The notes below the pieces were generated by a model that was given only the letters and a program-made list of their open reading frames with translations, had not been told where the DNA came from and searched no databases. A stretch of DNA of 5,129 nt, taken from contig JACQCW010000011.1 of the NCBI GenBank assembly GCA_016201425.1, positions 1 to 5,129 on the forward strand, written 5' to 3'. The position numbers were made by a program, and so were the translations under genes. The stretch is from Candidatus Vogelbacteria bacterium (lineage in GTDB: Bacteria; Patescibacteria; Paceibacteria; UBA9973; UBA12445). Of the stretch, positions 5,009 through 5,129 are shown in pieces (the first letter of the stretch is position 1; the number at the start of each line of letters is the position of its first letter).

Positions 5009-5129
5009 ATGCCAAACAACACGGAACTCCTCCCACACCACCACGAACCCCTCCCTCGCCGACAACAAGGCCGTCCCACCTTCGATCAAGCCTGGAGAGG
5101 AGTCAGAGAAGCAGCAAAGACTAAAGAAA
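5009..5129 (+). CDS. 5' end of a proline/histidine-rich protein, cut by window edge
   Basis: Forty codons are visible from ATG at 5009 and the frame is open to the edge. The first 25 residues are unusual: MPNNTELLPHHHEPLPRRQQ contains three consecutive His and several Pro, so it is probably disordered. It is followed by GRPTFDQAWRGVREAAKTKE, which begins to look like an amphipathic basic helix. The coding strand here is markedly C-rich and G-poor compared with the rest of the window. No Shine-Dalgarno site precedes the ATG, but an ideally placed extended -10 does, which supports both the gene and this start. No function can be assigned from the visible part. Confidence 0.6.
   Translation, partial: MPNNTELLPHHHEPLPRRQQGRPTFDQAWRGVREAAKTKE

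Overview
The window holds eight protein-coding genes on both strands, one of them cut by the right edge, with short intergenic gaps. No rRNA, tRNA, CRISPR array, insertion sequence or plasmid/phage hallmark gene was seen. TAA and TGA are both used as stops, so the code is not a UGA-recoded one. The small orphan genes, the mixture of leaderless and Shine-Dalgarno starts, and the lack of recognisable core metabolism would fit a chromosomal accessory region of a reduced-genome bacterium such as a Candidate Phyla Radiation (Patescibacteria) member. That is an inference from style only; no taxonomic marker gene is present.

Left part, plus strand (1-2100): a two-domain protein joins a nucleoside 2-deoxyribosyltransferase-like N-terminal domain to a guanylate-kinase-like C-terminal domain. 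It is followed by a 341-residue orphan with a CGC-x6-CGC amino terminus. The orphan has its own promoter (TTGACA, 17 bp, TAGGTT) and a strong AAAGGAGG site, and ends at an intrinsic terminator.

Middle, minus strand (2094-3929): a small two-helix membrane protein ends at an intrinsic terminator. Its T-tract runs directly into the promoter of the next unit, a leaderless aminoglycoside/choline-kinase-type phosphotransferase followed 3 nt later by a DEDDh 3'-5' exonuclease. The exonuclease gene converges on the 341-residue orphan.

Right part (4057-5129): a very lysine/alanine-rich 110-residue protein (plus strand) converges on a 139-residue orphan (minus strand). The orphan's terminator T-tract is the complement of the lysine-rich protein's last codons. 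A proline/histidine-rich gene starts divergently from the orphan and leaves the window.

The most striking feature is regulatory. Three unrelated genes (starts at 3539, 4057 and 5009) each have a TGn-TAnnnT extended -10 ending exactly 6 nt before ATG, which places the expected transcription start on the A of the start codon. Three others (starts at 1034, 3929 and 4882) have an exact TTGACA -35, a leader of several dozen bases and a Shine-Dalgarno sequence. Two divergent intergenic regions pair one start of each kind. The genes do not form an obvious pathway; the only evident functional theme is nucleotide or nucleic-acid handling by the fusion protein and the exonuclease.
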